Positions 10,506-22,439 of a stretch of 64,000 bases of DNA are shown in pieces; the first letter of the stretch is position 1, and every line of letters starts with the position of its first letter. Under the pieces are notes generated by a model. That model did no database searches. It was not told the DNA's origin and saw only the letters and a list, made by a program, of their open reading frames with translations. Made by a program: the position numbers and the translations under genes. Origin of the DNA: Melastoma dodecandrum (Eukaryota; Streptophyta; Magnoliopsida; Myrtales; Melastomataceae); the NCBI GenBank assembly GCA_029817715.1, contig JARUPY010000137.1, forward strand, positions 29,908-93,907, in the 5' to 3' direction.

Positions 10506-11862
10506 TCACAAAATGACATCGGGTTCACTCAAACTACCACAGAAATTTACTTTACAGAGTTCAGGAAACAGCAATCCAGCTTCATCACATGCAGCCTTAG
10601 AAATACGGGGACAAGACCTTACATCAAGATACTTTAAGAAGCTACATTTGGCCAAAATAAGGCCAACCGCCCTTACTGTCACATTGGGACAGTTGCCAAC
10701 TTTCAGAAACTTCAGTTTCAACTGTTTTCCATCGCCATCTAGTACTTCAAAGGCAGCATCAGTCACGCCCTCACAACATCCAATGTCAAGAGCCTCCAAG
10801 TGCCCACACTGAGTGAGGATACACTTAAGAGAAGAGTCGGTTATATTCAAACACCAATCCATTCTTAAATACTTCAAGCTGTCTCCACATGCAGCAGCTA
10901 AGCATTTCAAAGGCTCATCCGAAACATCCCGGCATCCACCTATGATGAGATTTTCCAAATTTTTGCAATATTTGGCCAAAGAAAATATCGACTGATCTCC
11001 TGCTCTGTAGCAATCCAGCAGCTTTAAGGTCCTCAAAGAGAAGGAACAGCATTCAGCAACACGTGACACACCCAAATCACCTATATTACTGCATTTGTTA
11101 ATGTCCAAGAACTCAACTTTACGACAGCGATCTACCAGGTCCGAGATCCCTTGATCAGTGACATTGTTGCATCCTTGCAGACCAAGTTCCTTTAGTTTAC
11201 GGCAATTGCGGGAAATAGAAAGTAATAGCTTATCGGTAACGAATCTACAACCCTCGAGGTACAATCTTTGCAAGTCTGGGCAACCTTCAGCAACTGCTTC
11301 CAAGCCCAGATCCGTCAGCTTTCTGCAATAAGAAACGTCCAACGACTGCAGAAAGAAGAGATTCCCGCCGATGTCCCGCATCCCTACATCAGTTATTCCT
11401 GGAACCAACAAATAGCAGGCAATTAGAAGAATCGCAATTTAACAACGACCTGAAAAAATGGAATATTCTTCTGCTGAAGCACGCTTTATCGAGAGTTAAA
11501 TCAATCCAATCGGTTCGGATAATACCTTTACAGTTGTTCAAGTTGAGAACTCTGAGCCCGGTGAAGCTGGATGCGATTACAGAGAGGTCTGAATCCGTGA
11601 CACCCGGGTAAAAGGACCGGGAAACCGACTGGGAGAGATCCAGCTCAACTAGGCGGGTGAACCGGGCGGCGATCCGGTAGAGCATGTGAGGGCCGGCACG
11701 GGCGAAGAGCTTCCGACGCTCGGAACTCTGGAGGTGGAGCCACCGCTTGCAGACGAGGCCAAAGACCTCCTTGTCCTTGTCGGAATCGAGCCTGGACAGG
11801 ATGGACCGAAGCTCATCGTCTGTAAGGATCTCGTTGATGCAGATCGGAGGTGTGCCGGCCAT
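10506..11862 (-). CDS. F-box/LRR-repeat protein (FBL type, RNI-like)
   Basis: Two exons, 11862-11526 and 11398-10506, join in phase 1 across a 127-bp intron to give 409 residues. The N-terminus (about residues 8-50: LTDDELRSILSRLDSDKDKE, VFGLVCKRWLHLQS) is the F-box that would bind SKP1 in an SCF ubiquitin ligase. The rest is about twelve cysteine-containing leucine-rich repeats of the L..L.L..C..ITD.G form, ending SEPDVIL. Length and sequence match a conserved single-copy plant group that I relate to Arabidopsis At5g23340 from memory. The target protein is unknown. The ATG at 11862 is preceded by GC-rich leader and is the natural start. All repeats are intact. Confidence 0.9.
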
Positions 11863-13554
11863 GGTGGCTTAGCTTTCGGGGGGGTGCGATCGAAATGGGG
11901 ATTAGGGATTTAGTAGTGATTTTAAAGCCGGGGAGAAAGTGCCAGATCATTTTCTTTTATTACAACCTTAAAAATCTACTCTATCATTTTGCCTACTTGT
12001 AATAAAAAAATGCCTGTTTTGTTTTAATTCGTCGTATGTCAATTCATCGATACGCATCACTTAATCATTTTAAGTTTTAGTTGATACGTCAATTCGTTTA
12101 AAATTCATTAACACGGCTGACGTGAACACTCGTGAACCGGACGTTACACGTGTTACGTTTGGACGTATTATTTTCAAGGTTAATCTAAAGTTGGTCTTCA
12201 AAATATTGGTAAAACATCGATTTATTCTTTAACTTTGAGATAATTTTTTGTTATTTTTAATTTAGTTTGTTAATAATTTTGTCATTAACTTTTTTTTTTA
12301 TATTAATTTTGATTAATTTTAAATTTTATCGTACGAAAGTCAAAAGGCTTTAATAGACAAATACATGTCAGACTTTATTAAGCTCTCTTATTTGGCTTTC
12401 GTCGGACGAAATTTAAAATTTGTCAAAATTAATATAAAAATGACGATAAAATTATATAGCAAACTAAATTAACGACAAAACATAAAGTCAATCAAAGTTA
12501 ACACTATAAATGTATATTTTGCCGAAAAGATTTGATAAATATGTTTCGAACCGCTCAAATTACTTGTTTTTTCATAAAATATTTTTCTTAACATTGAAGG
12601 AAATACGAATTTGATGAATCTATTTTGTGAGATATTCTAAGAACTAACGTCGTATGACAAAGCTAACCGATCTTTTACCCGAGGTCTCTTGGAATCTAGT
12701 GATGAAATGAGAAATAACAAGTTAATGTAGGAAATAAATGGTAACATGTATTCGCTTGAGTTGTAGATCCTTGAATATGATCTTCTCAAGTGCTACCAAT
12801 ACTTAATAAAAAACGATTATTCAGTTGGTCAGTTTTTAGGAATTCCAAAGGAATTACAGAAACAATTGTATTGGTAAGATAATGAAATCGACATGGAGAT
12901 CATCTTTTGTTATGCATTATCATTGAACCATGCTCCTTACCAAAAACCTTGCTAAATTATTTTGAAGTCATAGTAGAACAATACGAGGAGTTATTAATGT
13001 CTGTCTACAAAGGAATATATACAGACTAATTCCGAAATTCCATAGGAAATCAAACAAAGCTTAAGTGAGGAAGGGCCAAGAAGTCTGCTAATAGAGGGGC
13101 AGATAAAGAGCCCAAAGATCTTAACAAGCTATTGAAATGTGAATGACTCCCTTCTAGAAGGACCATAATCTGATGATGCTTCTATAGTTGCTCTTCTTCT
13201 ACTAATCTCTCGATGCTTCTGCTAACCCATGTTTTTACGTAGTGGTTACTTAAATTGTTGGTGTCTCGAGAACCCATTGCTCGCTGTACTATATAAAGAT
13301 AGGTACAAAATGAAGATGATGAGATCAGTGTGATATTTCATTGCCTCGATAACGTTGTTGTAAATTCTTTATTTGTAAGAAAAACATCGCATGAGCTTAA
13401 CGTGTTGTTGCCATAAGAAACCAAACATCCTGACGTTATCATCCGTCTGTCAAACGCTTTTACCCTGGATGTGATGAATATTTAAGCTGGAATAAACAAA
13501 AACAAGACAAACAAAATGTGGGGAAAAAATCATTTTAATTCCAGCAGGGAATTA
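11863..13554. other. Intergenic region with a long inverted-repeat MITE
   Basis: The first 80 bp are the leader and promoter of the F-box/LRR gene. Apart from the inverted repeat listed separately (about 12215-12518), the stretch is AT-rich spacer. I see no gene. Confidence 0.55.
12215..12518. repeat. MITE-like long inverted repeat
   Basis: Two arms of about 110 bp, roughly 12227-12345 and 12400-12503, are reverse complements with small indels. Shared words are TTAACTTTGA, AATTTAGTTTG, TATATTAATTTTGA, AAATTTTA and ACGAAAG. A short loop of about 50 bp separates them. Size, AT-richness and fold-back shape fit a MITE. I could not fix the target duplication. Confidence 0.65.
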
Positions 13555-15975
13555 CTAGCCGAATTCGACGCACAAGGTCCGAAGGTCTCGAGAATCGACC
13601 TCGTCGCCAATGTCGGCCTCACCTGTCCGCACGCACAGGCACGACAATTCTATCTCGACTTCACAAGGTATCAATTCCTCGTGCCCAGTGACCACGAAGC
13701 AATTACGATACAGGCCGTCTGCCGGAGCGAGATTTAACAAGCATGATCTAGGGACTGAAATGCTATGCTTACTAACCCTGCAACTTTTCGATTCCTTACT
13801 CCATGCGAGGATGAGACGGTGTCGCCGCCCGAGAAGCTCGGTAACGTAGTTCATGTCTCCCGCAGCGAGGGCATGGCGGACTCGGGTCGACGAGACTTGT
13901 CCCCTCTCTTTACTGTTGCTGGCATCCGTATGGATAAATTTCTGGTTCTTGTCCATTACAGAAGGTATTATATGAGCGTCGATTCCGTATCCCTCGCACA
14001 ACCTCACTAACAAACAAGAATCCCCTGCGGCTCTGAAACCGAACCGGTAGTTCTCACCTGCCAAGGTACGATCAGATGATTTTCAGCCAAGTGCTGCAGC
14101 AAAAACCCATGATAAAAAGCTTGTCATTTTTCACCTGCGACGACGCCACGCACGTGAAGCTCCCGGGCTAGCTTCTCAACAAACTGTTGAGGGCTCAGGC
14201 TCCGAACACTCGAGAACTCGATTTCGGATTCCAACGGGGTCACATTACCACAGTACGGCGCCCACGATGAGAGTACTCGTTGGCGGTCACATTTGGCAAC
14301 GATGGGAATCCTAGGTGTTGAAATAAAGCAACCGTAAGTATTTTAAACTCGTACTTGCTGTCGACATAAAATCCAGCTTGACCTAAAGTGCAGGAATCAA
14401 CGAACTACATAAGAATGCAAGCATTGAAAAGCAGGATTATAGGTAAGGTGAAATCTCTCCATCGAAGATCAAACCAATAAAAAATGCGACGACGACTTTT
14501 AAAAGACTACCGCTACCCAATAACATTCCTTTCGATTCAGTAATTCTGTCCAGGACGGGAGTTCACATAATTAATGAGTTCCACCAAAATAACTAGCTAA
14601 GTTAAAACTAGGGGATAATTGCAGATAACAGAAGCTTAGCTGAAGTGTGTCCAAAAAGCCAACTGCAAGCATCCGCACCACAGTGCTCAAAGCAATTGAG
14701 TAGGGAAAGGATTGGTAAACGTTACCATTGTGTCTCACTAGAAAGAGACTGTTTTCACATCTCGAACTAATAAAAAACATCCATCCTCATATCTACCTGT
14801 CTGGATCTCCAAGGATACTGGACACCACATCCAATTTATTGTCATTCAAAGCTAAACATTGTCCGAAGACTTTTTAATTAACCAAAATGAAATGCATTAA
14901 CCCACAAAGCCAACTGCCCACAAAAACACTAATGAAAGAAAACTAGACATCACACAACAGGCGTAGCTAAAGGTCCAAGGCAAGGAGAATGCACTAAGTT
15001 TCACCTAAAATGCTGCATACCTAGGTTCCCAGCCAAGTACTTCCGCCATCCCCACAAATGACATGAGAAATGGTGTCCCGACCCTTGAGGCTTGTATCAC
15101 GAGCTCTCGATGGCCAATGTGAAGGGCATCGAATTTCCCAAGAGCTACTACACCGCCTTTTGAAAAAAAAAAAAAAGATTCGGTATCTATCGGATTAACA
15201 AATCCACTACACAAGACACCCAGGATCAACAGCAACCCACACCAGATACTACCAACCATCCGTGCACTTTGGAACACTCTGAAGAGTGAAACGAAAAGTT
15301 CAAGAATGAGAGATGAAACACACCTGCCACAGAAACTGAAGAGGACGACCCCTCAGAAGGACGATGCCCCGGAGTATCTTCTCTTTCACTACATCGCAAA
15401 ATATAAAACAAATGAGAGTCCCCGATTCGATGTAGCATGTTATACCCTACACGCAAATCGGTAGTTTCAATCGAATATTACCGCAGACTCCACGCAAAAC
15501 ATATACTGCAACATTCTATCCATAAGATAATGTTACAAAGGATCAAACAAAATCAAACTCCTAAAACTCGCCAGGGGCTCACCCTTCACGGATGACAAAC
15601 CAAAATCGGCGAATCGTAAATCCTGCATCAACAATCAAACATTGGAGAGAAGAACCAATGAAACATTCCTAAAATCAAGCAAATGGGCAAACAATCCTAC
15701 CCTAAAACCAGAACTTAACGAACCACAGATATTATTGGCAAACCAGGAAGAGCAAACTCCTCCAGGATGGAGCAGAGGAGAATCGAGAACTACCTGAAAC
15801 AGCGAGAGACCATGGGGACTTCCCTTCGCGACGACTGGGGCCGGACACGGCAGCCGAGGCTACAGGAGCCGGGACGAGCCATGAGACGATGATGGGGAGT
15901 TGAGGTGGCCGGTTTTAGGACGAGGGAAGACAGGCGATGGTTGTGGGAGATTCTACACGACCCGCTCGTCAACAT
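13555..15975 (-). CDS. RIBF1: FAD synthetase, chloroplastic type (RibF)
   Basis: Five exons join in phase: 15975-15794, 15388-15324, 15156-15021, 14310-14135 and 14057-13555. They give 353 residues, almost the length of Arabidopsis RIBF1/2. The enzyme adenylates FMN to FAD. Visible features are the nucleotidyltransferase P-loop region [27 protein letters not shown], the conserved [10 protein letters not shown], and SSTRVR followed by LAAGD. The C-terminal half after LLGR is the plant-specific region, with no riboflavin kinase domain. The first about 60 residues from ATG 15975 are rich in Ser, Arg and His and poor in acidic residues, as in a plastid transit peptide. A downstream ATG (about 15438) would open the same frame by intron read-through but would drop this peptide. 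A 40-nt candidate cassette exon lies in intron 1. Confidence 0.88.
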
Positions 15976-16780
15976 CACAGCAGACCCAGCTCGGGTTTCC
16001 GTCGCGGGGACGGGGGCAATCGACAAAAGGGATAAAAAGTGCGAGGATTGTTAATCAATGACGTTGGTAATTAAATTATTTTGCGAAATAGTTCGTAAAA
16101 TTAAAAAAATAATGTCCAAAATTTAATGTTTCATATATCGTTTTTAAACGTTTTAAAACATTATTAAGTATTTTAAATAATGAATTTATTAAAAATATTG
16201 AGTTTTTAGTATATATTTTGCATAACGAGTTATTGATTAACAATGCTCTAAAAGGTACGGAAGTCCAACGGAGGACGGACGTGATGGACAAGTCTTATTT
16301 TAAAATAAATTTGGTTTAACAAATATTTTATAAAATATGACGATAAATTTTAAAATTCGTAAAAAAATATCATTAAGTTGGATCGAGTTTTTTAAAAATA
16401 ATCTTGATATTTCTAAAAAAAATTAAAAATATTATTTTGAATAACCTTATTTTTTTTTAACATAACTTGTGTGCAGACAGTGTACCATGCTGTGTTCTGT
16501 TATTTGAACTAATTTGTTTGTTCGGTTTCTAGTCCCTTTGTCACGGTGATTCGATCAGAAGCCCCGCGAAGTCATGCTCCGCTTGCATCACGACCAGGAA
16601 CGCTAACTGTTGCATTGGGAAGGGAGGACTTTGTTCGGACCACATATCATACCGTCTCAGCCCTTTGCCCCGCTAAGAGAAGTGATTTACATTCTCAGGT
16701 ATCGCTAGGATCTGCAGCATAGCTACATGGTCATAACATACCAGGCAAACGTGCACGACGAGGCGTGTTAGTTGACCTTC
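15976..16780. other. Intergenic, AT-rich
   Basis: About 15976-16060 is the GC-rich leader of the FAD synthetase gene. The rest, mostly A/T with poly-A/T runs at 16080-16460, has no supported gene. Homology to myosin VIII begins near 16790. Confidence 0.5.
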
Positions 16781-18995
16781 AAGGTGTTTCTCCTTCAAGG
16801 CGTGCTAGTTGTTCGAGTTAGCATTGGTTTTGCGCAGCCACATGTCGTAGTCCTTCTTCCAAGCATCAAACATTTGTTTGAGCTGCCCAAGCTCCTTGTC
16901 CGGGTTCAAACAAAGCTTCAACCTGTCTGGACTTCACCTCGGTCAAGAACTTGGCATCATCCCCAAATACTTGACTTCTCTGCTCGAATTCTTCGGCCAA
17001 ACGGCTAATTACGCTCAGTCCAGCACTCATTGGTCTTGTCCCATTATTTTCCTGAGGACCTTGTAACTGTTCCCAGCATCCCAAGTCTCGTCCCTTTCAT
17101 CACTCGCATTAACTGAGGCATCAGGATTTCAACTAGAATCATAGATCGCTAGACTCTTCTTCGCGATCGAAAGGCTGGATTGCAGTGACCTCATTTGCTT
17201 TTGTCACACTTCTTCCATGGACTTCATCTTGAGTTCATACTCCGACCAGCGACTTTAGTATTGTTGTGTTCGTTGATGGAGGATGTCATTTTTCCTCTTC
17301 CATTTCCCTTAATGCTGCTTCTGTTCTGAGAATGTGACGCTGGAGTTCAGCAAGGCAGGAAGGCTTCACAAGTGTCTCTTCTGGTGCGCCACTATTTACA
17401 CAGTAAAGCCATTTTGGGTTTTAATGATGTCAAGGCCCATCACTGAATGATCGAAGGAGCGCTCGGTCGAAGTTCAAGGTCGTCAAAGCAGAGCACGTCG
17501 AAGTACGGGCCAAGTGCATCGAAGTACGGACCGGGTGCGTCAAAGAACGGACGAGCTGAAGATCGATCGAGACCCTGTCGAAGAAGGTGACGCTCGAAGG
17601 AGAGTCTTATTATAGGTTCCAACGCTTAGTCATTTTTTTGGAGGGACTTTATTAGAACTTTGTCGAAATAGGTAGTGTACAGGTAGTATCAATAAAGCAT
17701 GTGCTAAATGTGTTTGGCAGATGTGTTAGTGGTTTTTTTAGCAGTTATCGCTTGGATAATATTTAGTTTCAGTATAAATATGTGGTAAGTCTCTTGTAAA
17801 AACACACGACAATCATTCAAAGACCCTGAAGGCTTGATTATCTTTCTGTATTTTGCTCTCCAGAAATGGAAGTAATTGTTCTTTTCTCTATTCATTAAAC
17901 TACTGTTTTTTTCTAAAAGACTAGCGACTACATTTTTTAAAACAATATTTTAGTCCCTAGTAATTCCCGACGTATTCAGTCCGCCCGATCACGCACGCGC
18001 GCCATGAAAAGAGCAAAACCTAAAACAAGTAAAACAATCAGTTTAAGACTAGTCTTCAATGTCCTGGTCGAGCCAAAACATGCATCTATACTCTCCCCAC
18101 TTCCCCATGCTTGAATTCCTGTGGGGCGAAGGAAACGGAGGAAGTAGCTGTGATCCAGACTTCAGAAATCCGAGGTGGGCAGAACATCTTCTGACCAACC
18201 ATCCCCGAATCGCTGCAACAGGAAGACAAGAACAAATAGGAATCCAATCGTCCAGGAACAAATAATTTGCCGGAGGCCATAGGAAAGGGAGGGAACTGCC
18301 AGATTCCGGGACTTAAGAAGGCAATGGCGACAAGATATTTTTTGAAGATGAGTCCAGAAAGTACAGGGTCATCATTGCGCATTTTACTTTGGGATCATTC
18401 CTAAGATCATTAGGCTTTCATCACAGTAACAGACTTCAACATTTTCTTCAGACATAGCAAACCTAATGTGTCTAATGTTGGTCTACAAGCAAAACATTGG
18501 TTTGCAAATAAAAACTCAAAATTCGCAACATCTATTGACCACACCCTAATGAGCAAGAAATTATTGATCTTTACATGCATGAACATTCAAAAGAAGGTCT
18601 TCATACTGTTAGGAAGTCAATGTAGAAAAACACACGGACCTCCTGCTCCAACTTGAATAAAATGGCGGTTGAAATGTTGCTGTAGCCTCTCATTGGCAAA
18701 ATTAATGCAAAATTACTCAAGGCTGTTCCTCTGCAATGTCACATATTAAGGTTAGTTATGGAAGACAAAATGGGACGACGATGAAAAGATTCTCAAGCTT
18801 TTGATACCTACATCAAACGATTCAAAACCACAGATATGAAGAATACTGATTGATCTTCCGCTTTGACGTTTGCTGACAGCAAGTGATTTGCTTATTTGTT
18901 CCACCAGCCAATCAAACAAACAAGAACAGATTGACTTCGCAAAGGAATCCCTTGTATCAATCTCCTGAAGGAAGAAACTATTAGAAAACAAGTGA
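16780..18995 (-). pseudogene. Class VIII myosin fragment, unprocessed pseudogene
   Basis: Three blocks read in order on the minus strand. At 18991-18752 is a motor-domain exon (DTRDSFAKSICSCLFDWLVE, KRQSGRSISIL, GFESFD) with an acceptor before it and a GT after FESFD. At about 18250-18100 is the neck region (AIRGWLVRRCSAHLGFLKSG). At about 17390-16790 is the tail (LAELQRHILRTEAALRE, WSEYELKMKSMEE, MSAGLSVISRLAEEFEQRSQVFGDDAKF), which needs several frameshifts. The retained intron edges show a genomic duplicate and not a reverse-transcribed copy. Most of the motor is missing. An LTR-like insertion separates neck and tail. Confidence 0.8.
17410..17920 (+). repeat. LTR-like insertion within the myosin pseudogene
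   Basis: The block has a TATA-like AGTATAAATATG at about 17771-17782. It carries short imperfect repeats at 17480-17570 built on GTCGAAGTACGG and an AT-rich end. It interrupts the otherwise collinear myosin remnants. It resembles a solo or fragmentary LTR, but I found no matching second copy in the window, and the borders are guesses. Confidence 0.4.
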
Positions 18996-18999
18996 AGAA

Positions 19000-20350
19000 T
19001 TTTTCATATCAAGAAATAAATCTACATATGCAATTTTAACAACGGAAAAGAGACAAACAAGAGAGGCAGCACCCCAGAAAACATTACTAGGGAAACTATG
19101 GCAGTAATGTCAGTGTTGCTACCTGTTACGAGCAGGAACCAGGATCGAAGGGGAAGGCATGGAGAACTTGCGCGGTCCGCTTTGGGTTAGTGTGGATTAG
19201 TCCAGACACAGACACGAGCATCCCCAGACAGATCCGTAATCACGAGGTCACACCCTGTAACTACGCTGCGGTTGAGATCTTAATAATGGGAATTTCAGAT
19301 CAATGAATCCCGATCTCAACTATTAAGTTAGAAAGTTTGAAATTTCGGGTTCTCACGGCCGTGTATTGAACAAGTAAGAACACGGCTCATTGAATACAAT
19401 AAAACTGATCGAGTGTGGTGTGGCTTACTTTCTCACCAGTGCTTTACTGAAAAGTGCAGAAGAGACCGACATCAAAAAGGATCCGGGGCTGATGGGCATA
19501 AAAGGGTGAGACACAAACATATGACATGAAGTCAGTTGCCTCCTCCAAAGTCCCAAACGATGAGTGACCCATTTTGGTAAAAAGTTTGGATTCTGAAGGA
19601 AGTGGGTTTGAGCCTCCTCTCCCAACTTCAACTTCTTCCATAGTTTCTCTGCTCCTCCTCTTCGTCTGCCCACCCAATTCCAGCTTGTTAGTTGCCTTAC
19701 GTTTTGGGTTGGAATGACCATAACAACTGTTTCGGCTCAGCTTCACCGAAAGTTTAGGCAAAATGTTGGGGCTGGTTTGGCAATCTTGTCCCATGAATCA
19801 TTAACGACCGTCCTCCATTCCATAGGCGCAGAACATGAAACCCGGTAGAGTCCCAGACAGAACTTTGCTTACACTTTGAAACTAAACACTGAAAACCAAA
19901 AACAGCAGCAAAGCAGCAAGAACCGAGAAAATGGAAGACCGATTATTTCCCAGTTCCCAATTTACAACTCACTCTTGATAGCTAAGTTGATGGCCACCGG
20001 ATTTTTCATTCCAGCATGAGCATCCATCATTGGTTGTAACAGCAGAGTACATATAAAGCGTTCCCACATGAAGCAGTTATCGATAGTTCCATGTCTGATC
20101 TAGAGCTATCCCGGAGGTCAACAAAATAAAGTGCGATCGTTAATTCCATTCCCATCATGTTGAGGAAGAAGACATCTTCTGACCAGGACTCGAAATGAAT
20201 CACTCTCAACCAAATGACATGAAATATCTTTGGCAGCCAATCTTATCTCATCTAGGTGAAAAAAAAAAATCAAGAACCAAAGTCTAAGCTATCACCGCTA
20301 CAGCGTCTGTCACTACAATTTAAAAGCTAGAGAAGCAGTGTCATGTACAT
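19000..20350. other. Intergenic region between the myosin remnant and ICMT
   Basis: Minus-strand open frames at 19425-19794 do not resemble any family I know. The part nearest 20350 must hold the 3' UTR of the methyltransferase gene. Nothing else is supported. Confidence 0.4.
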
Positions 20351-20944
20351 TCACTTGACAAATGGAACCCCTGAAGGTACAGTCCGGGCATATTCCAAGT
20401 AGGACGGGCCAAAGAATCGCCTCAGAAAGTACTCCTCATAAGGTATTCGATCATGGAAGAACTTCCACACTACAACCGCAAACCCAATGGTGGATAGAGG
20501 ATTGCAAAGCATTATCTGTGTGCTGACAGACCAGATGAAAAATCCACAATAACTGGGATGACGGATGTATCTGTAGATTCCGTGGGTCACCAGGTTGTGA
20601 TGGTCCTCATGGCGTATCCTGATCAAATGCGTGAAAGACCGACCAGCAGTCACAATTGCCATTTTCCTAATGATCTCGCCAATGACAACCATGGCCAACC
20701 CGAAATCACTCACAATCCACACCTGTTTCATCGTTGGGAACAGAGAAATTTCTATAAAGTACTCCACCAAAGAGAAGATCATTGCCAGGATATAATTTTT
20801 GCTGATTAGAAGCGATTTAAGAGTCACATTGGCCCTCCCGTGAACCGCTACTGCGAGAATATACTCCGACGTGTGAAAAAAGGCGATTGACACAAGGAAT
20901 TGGGATACTTGTCTGCAAGCGGTGTAGCTGAACACTTCTGCCAT
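20351..20944 (-). CDS. ICMT: Protein-S-isoprenylcysteine O-methyltransferase
   Basis: This is a single uninterrupted 197-residue frame, the exact length of plant ICMT (STE14B type). The enzyme, an integral ER-membrane protein, methylates the carboxyl group of prenylated CaaX cysteines using S-adenosylmethionine. Several hydrophobic segments fill the N-terminal 110 residues. The C-terminal half carries the conserved cofactor and substrate region: HLIRIRHEDHHNLVTHGIYR, IRHPSYCGFF, then the terminal FFGPSYLEYARTVPSGVPFV. The ATG at 20944 starts the family-typical MAEVFSYTACRQ. The coding part lacks introns, as in relatives. A leader intron further upstream is likely but not defined. In plants ICMT influences abscisic acid signalling through prenylated proteins. 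Confidence 0.95.
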   Translation of the reverse strand: MAEVFSYTACRQVSQFLVSIAFFHTSEYILAVAVHGRANVTLKSLLISKNYILAMIFSLVEYFIEISLFPTMKQVWIVSDFGLAMVVIGEIIRKMAIVTAGRSFTHLIRIRHEDHHNLVTHGIYRYIRHPSYCGFFIWSVSTQIMLCNPLSTIGFAVVVWKFFHDRIPYEEYFLRRFFGPSYLEYARTVPSGVPFVK

Positions 20945-22439
20945 AATTAAAACCTGTCAATTATCTTCCTAATGCATTCCTCCAGACAACAAGATGCGGG
21001 AATTCTTCCTACGATGACCTTCAACCTGAAAACGAAAACTGCACGGATGACGACAACAAGAACAGCGCAATCTGAAGCTTCAGATTCTCCGGGAGGTCTT
21101 TAAAGAGAAATGACATCTGGAAGAATAGGATTACATGGTCACGACTAAAAATATTGACTCTCAAATTCTTCCACAGAAAGCAGAAAAAACAATATCACTT
21201 TGGCAACCCAATAACAATAAAACAGCAATCGCAATCAAGCCGTTATTCCATCAGAGTAGAGCCAGCTATATGAATCCCTGCCGCGGTCACACCCAATCAG
21301 CAACGCTAGCACAAAGATCTTTCCAGCGTAGATTGTACACGAAGAAGTAATAGGACAATAAAAAAATATTGCCACTCAAACATATACAGAAACCAGCAAA
21401 AGAACAGCCCATCAGGCACTTAATCCTTTTTCTCCAGTTTAACAGCATCATAGGATCACCGTGGCATGCAATTAGGCGTGGGGACGTTGATGAAGGCAAT
21501 CACAATCCCCGTCGAAATACCAAATGGCATGCTTCGTCCGCAGAATGGAATCGGAAAAAGAAATGGATTTCAGCGGAACTTTTCTACTCCATTCCAAGAA
21601 GCAAACATAACCTAAGCAAGGGAAAAACACACTTCTCCCCGTGCGCGTTTAAGGAAAGATTTTCTACGTCCCCCAACGCACGCCTCTCAAGTTTCGAAAC
21701 AACCCAATTCCAGAAATCAAACAGGCGACCAGGCCAAACTGACCCAACTAAATGGAATCTAACCTCAACCGGGGGAAACCTTCCTTCCCCCGATCCAGAA
21801 CAAGTTTTAAACAAAGACAGTAAAGCTAACGCTATACAACGCCATAGCAGTCCGATCCACGGAACAACAGCCAAGTGCATATGCCAATCACGCTTAACAA
21901 CAGAGATCGCGTACAATTGAAGAGGGGTCGGCGGGATTCGCAGGTTGTCGCGATCTGTTCTTTTTCCTCGAGGCTGGGAGAGGGGGGTGGGGGGCGCTCT
22001 AGTGCAGAAGGTTCACAGGAAACGGTTCGTCTGAGTCGGACAGTCTAAACCGGTCAGGCTTTGGAGGCCGTCGGCTATTTTCTTTACCGAATTTATCGAT
22101 TTACTGAATTATAAAAACGATTGATCGAGCCGGTCAATATTAAAAAAGAAAGCTAATAAAAAATAGTTGTTTATTATTACTATTATTATACAAAATTAAC
22201 ATATAATAATTACATTCAGTTACTTGTTGATAAACTTCTCGTTGCATCCTCTATCCAGGCCTTATATCATGAATATACAATCTTCTTAGTCTATGTCGAC
22301 GAAGATGAAACACCAATCAACGTAACGATCCAACGAATTTGATGAATCATATAATAAGTTGTCTCAATTATTAAAGACATTTTGTATTCCAAATTTTGAA
22401 ACTATAGTATATTGGGGTATTTCTTATAATATCAGTCAT
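20945..22439. other. ICMT leader/promoter region and spacer
   Basis: The stretch 20945-22000 is the upstream side of ICMT and probably holds a non-coding first exon and leader intron. A GC-rich block at about 21920-22010 looks like its start region. Open frames at 21369-21920 on both strands show no family features. From 22050 the DNA turns AT-rich. Confidence 0.4.

Noticed and set aside
15226..15456. ATG near 15438 as the start of FAD synthetase
   Set aside because: It needs reading through intron sequence and gives no transit peptide. Joining the upstream exon 15975-15794 in phase gives the usual family length and N-terminus.
19425..19794. Overlapping minus-strand frames of 98-116 codons
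   Set aside because: No recognisable domain, no intron or promoter logic, and two frames of equal quality suggest chance.
21369..21920. Plus- and minus-strand frames of 183 and 110 codons upstream of ICMT
   Set aside because: The residue composition is typical of untranslated GC/AT mixed sequence. The region is better explained as ICMT leader and promoter.
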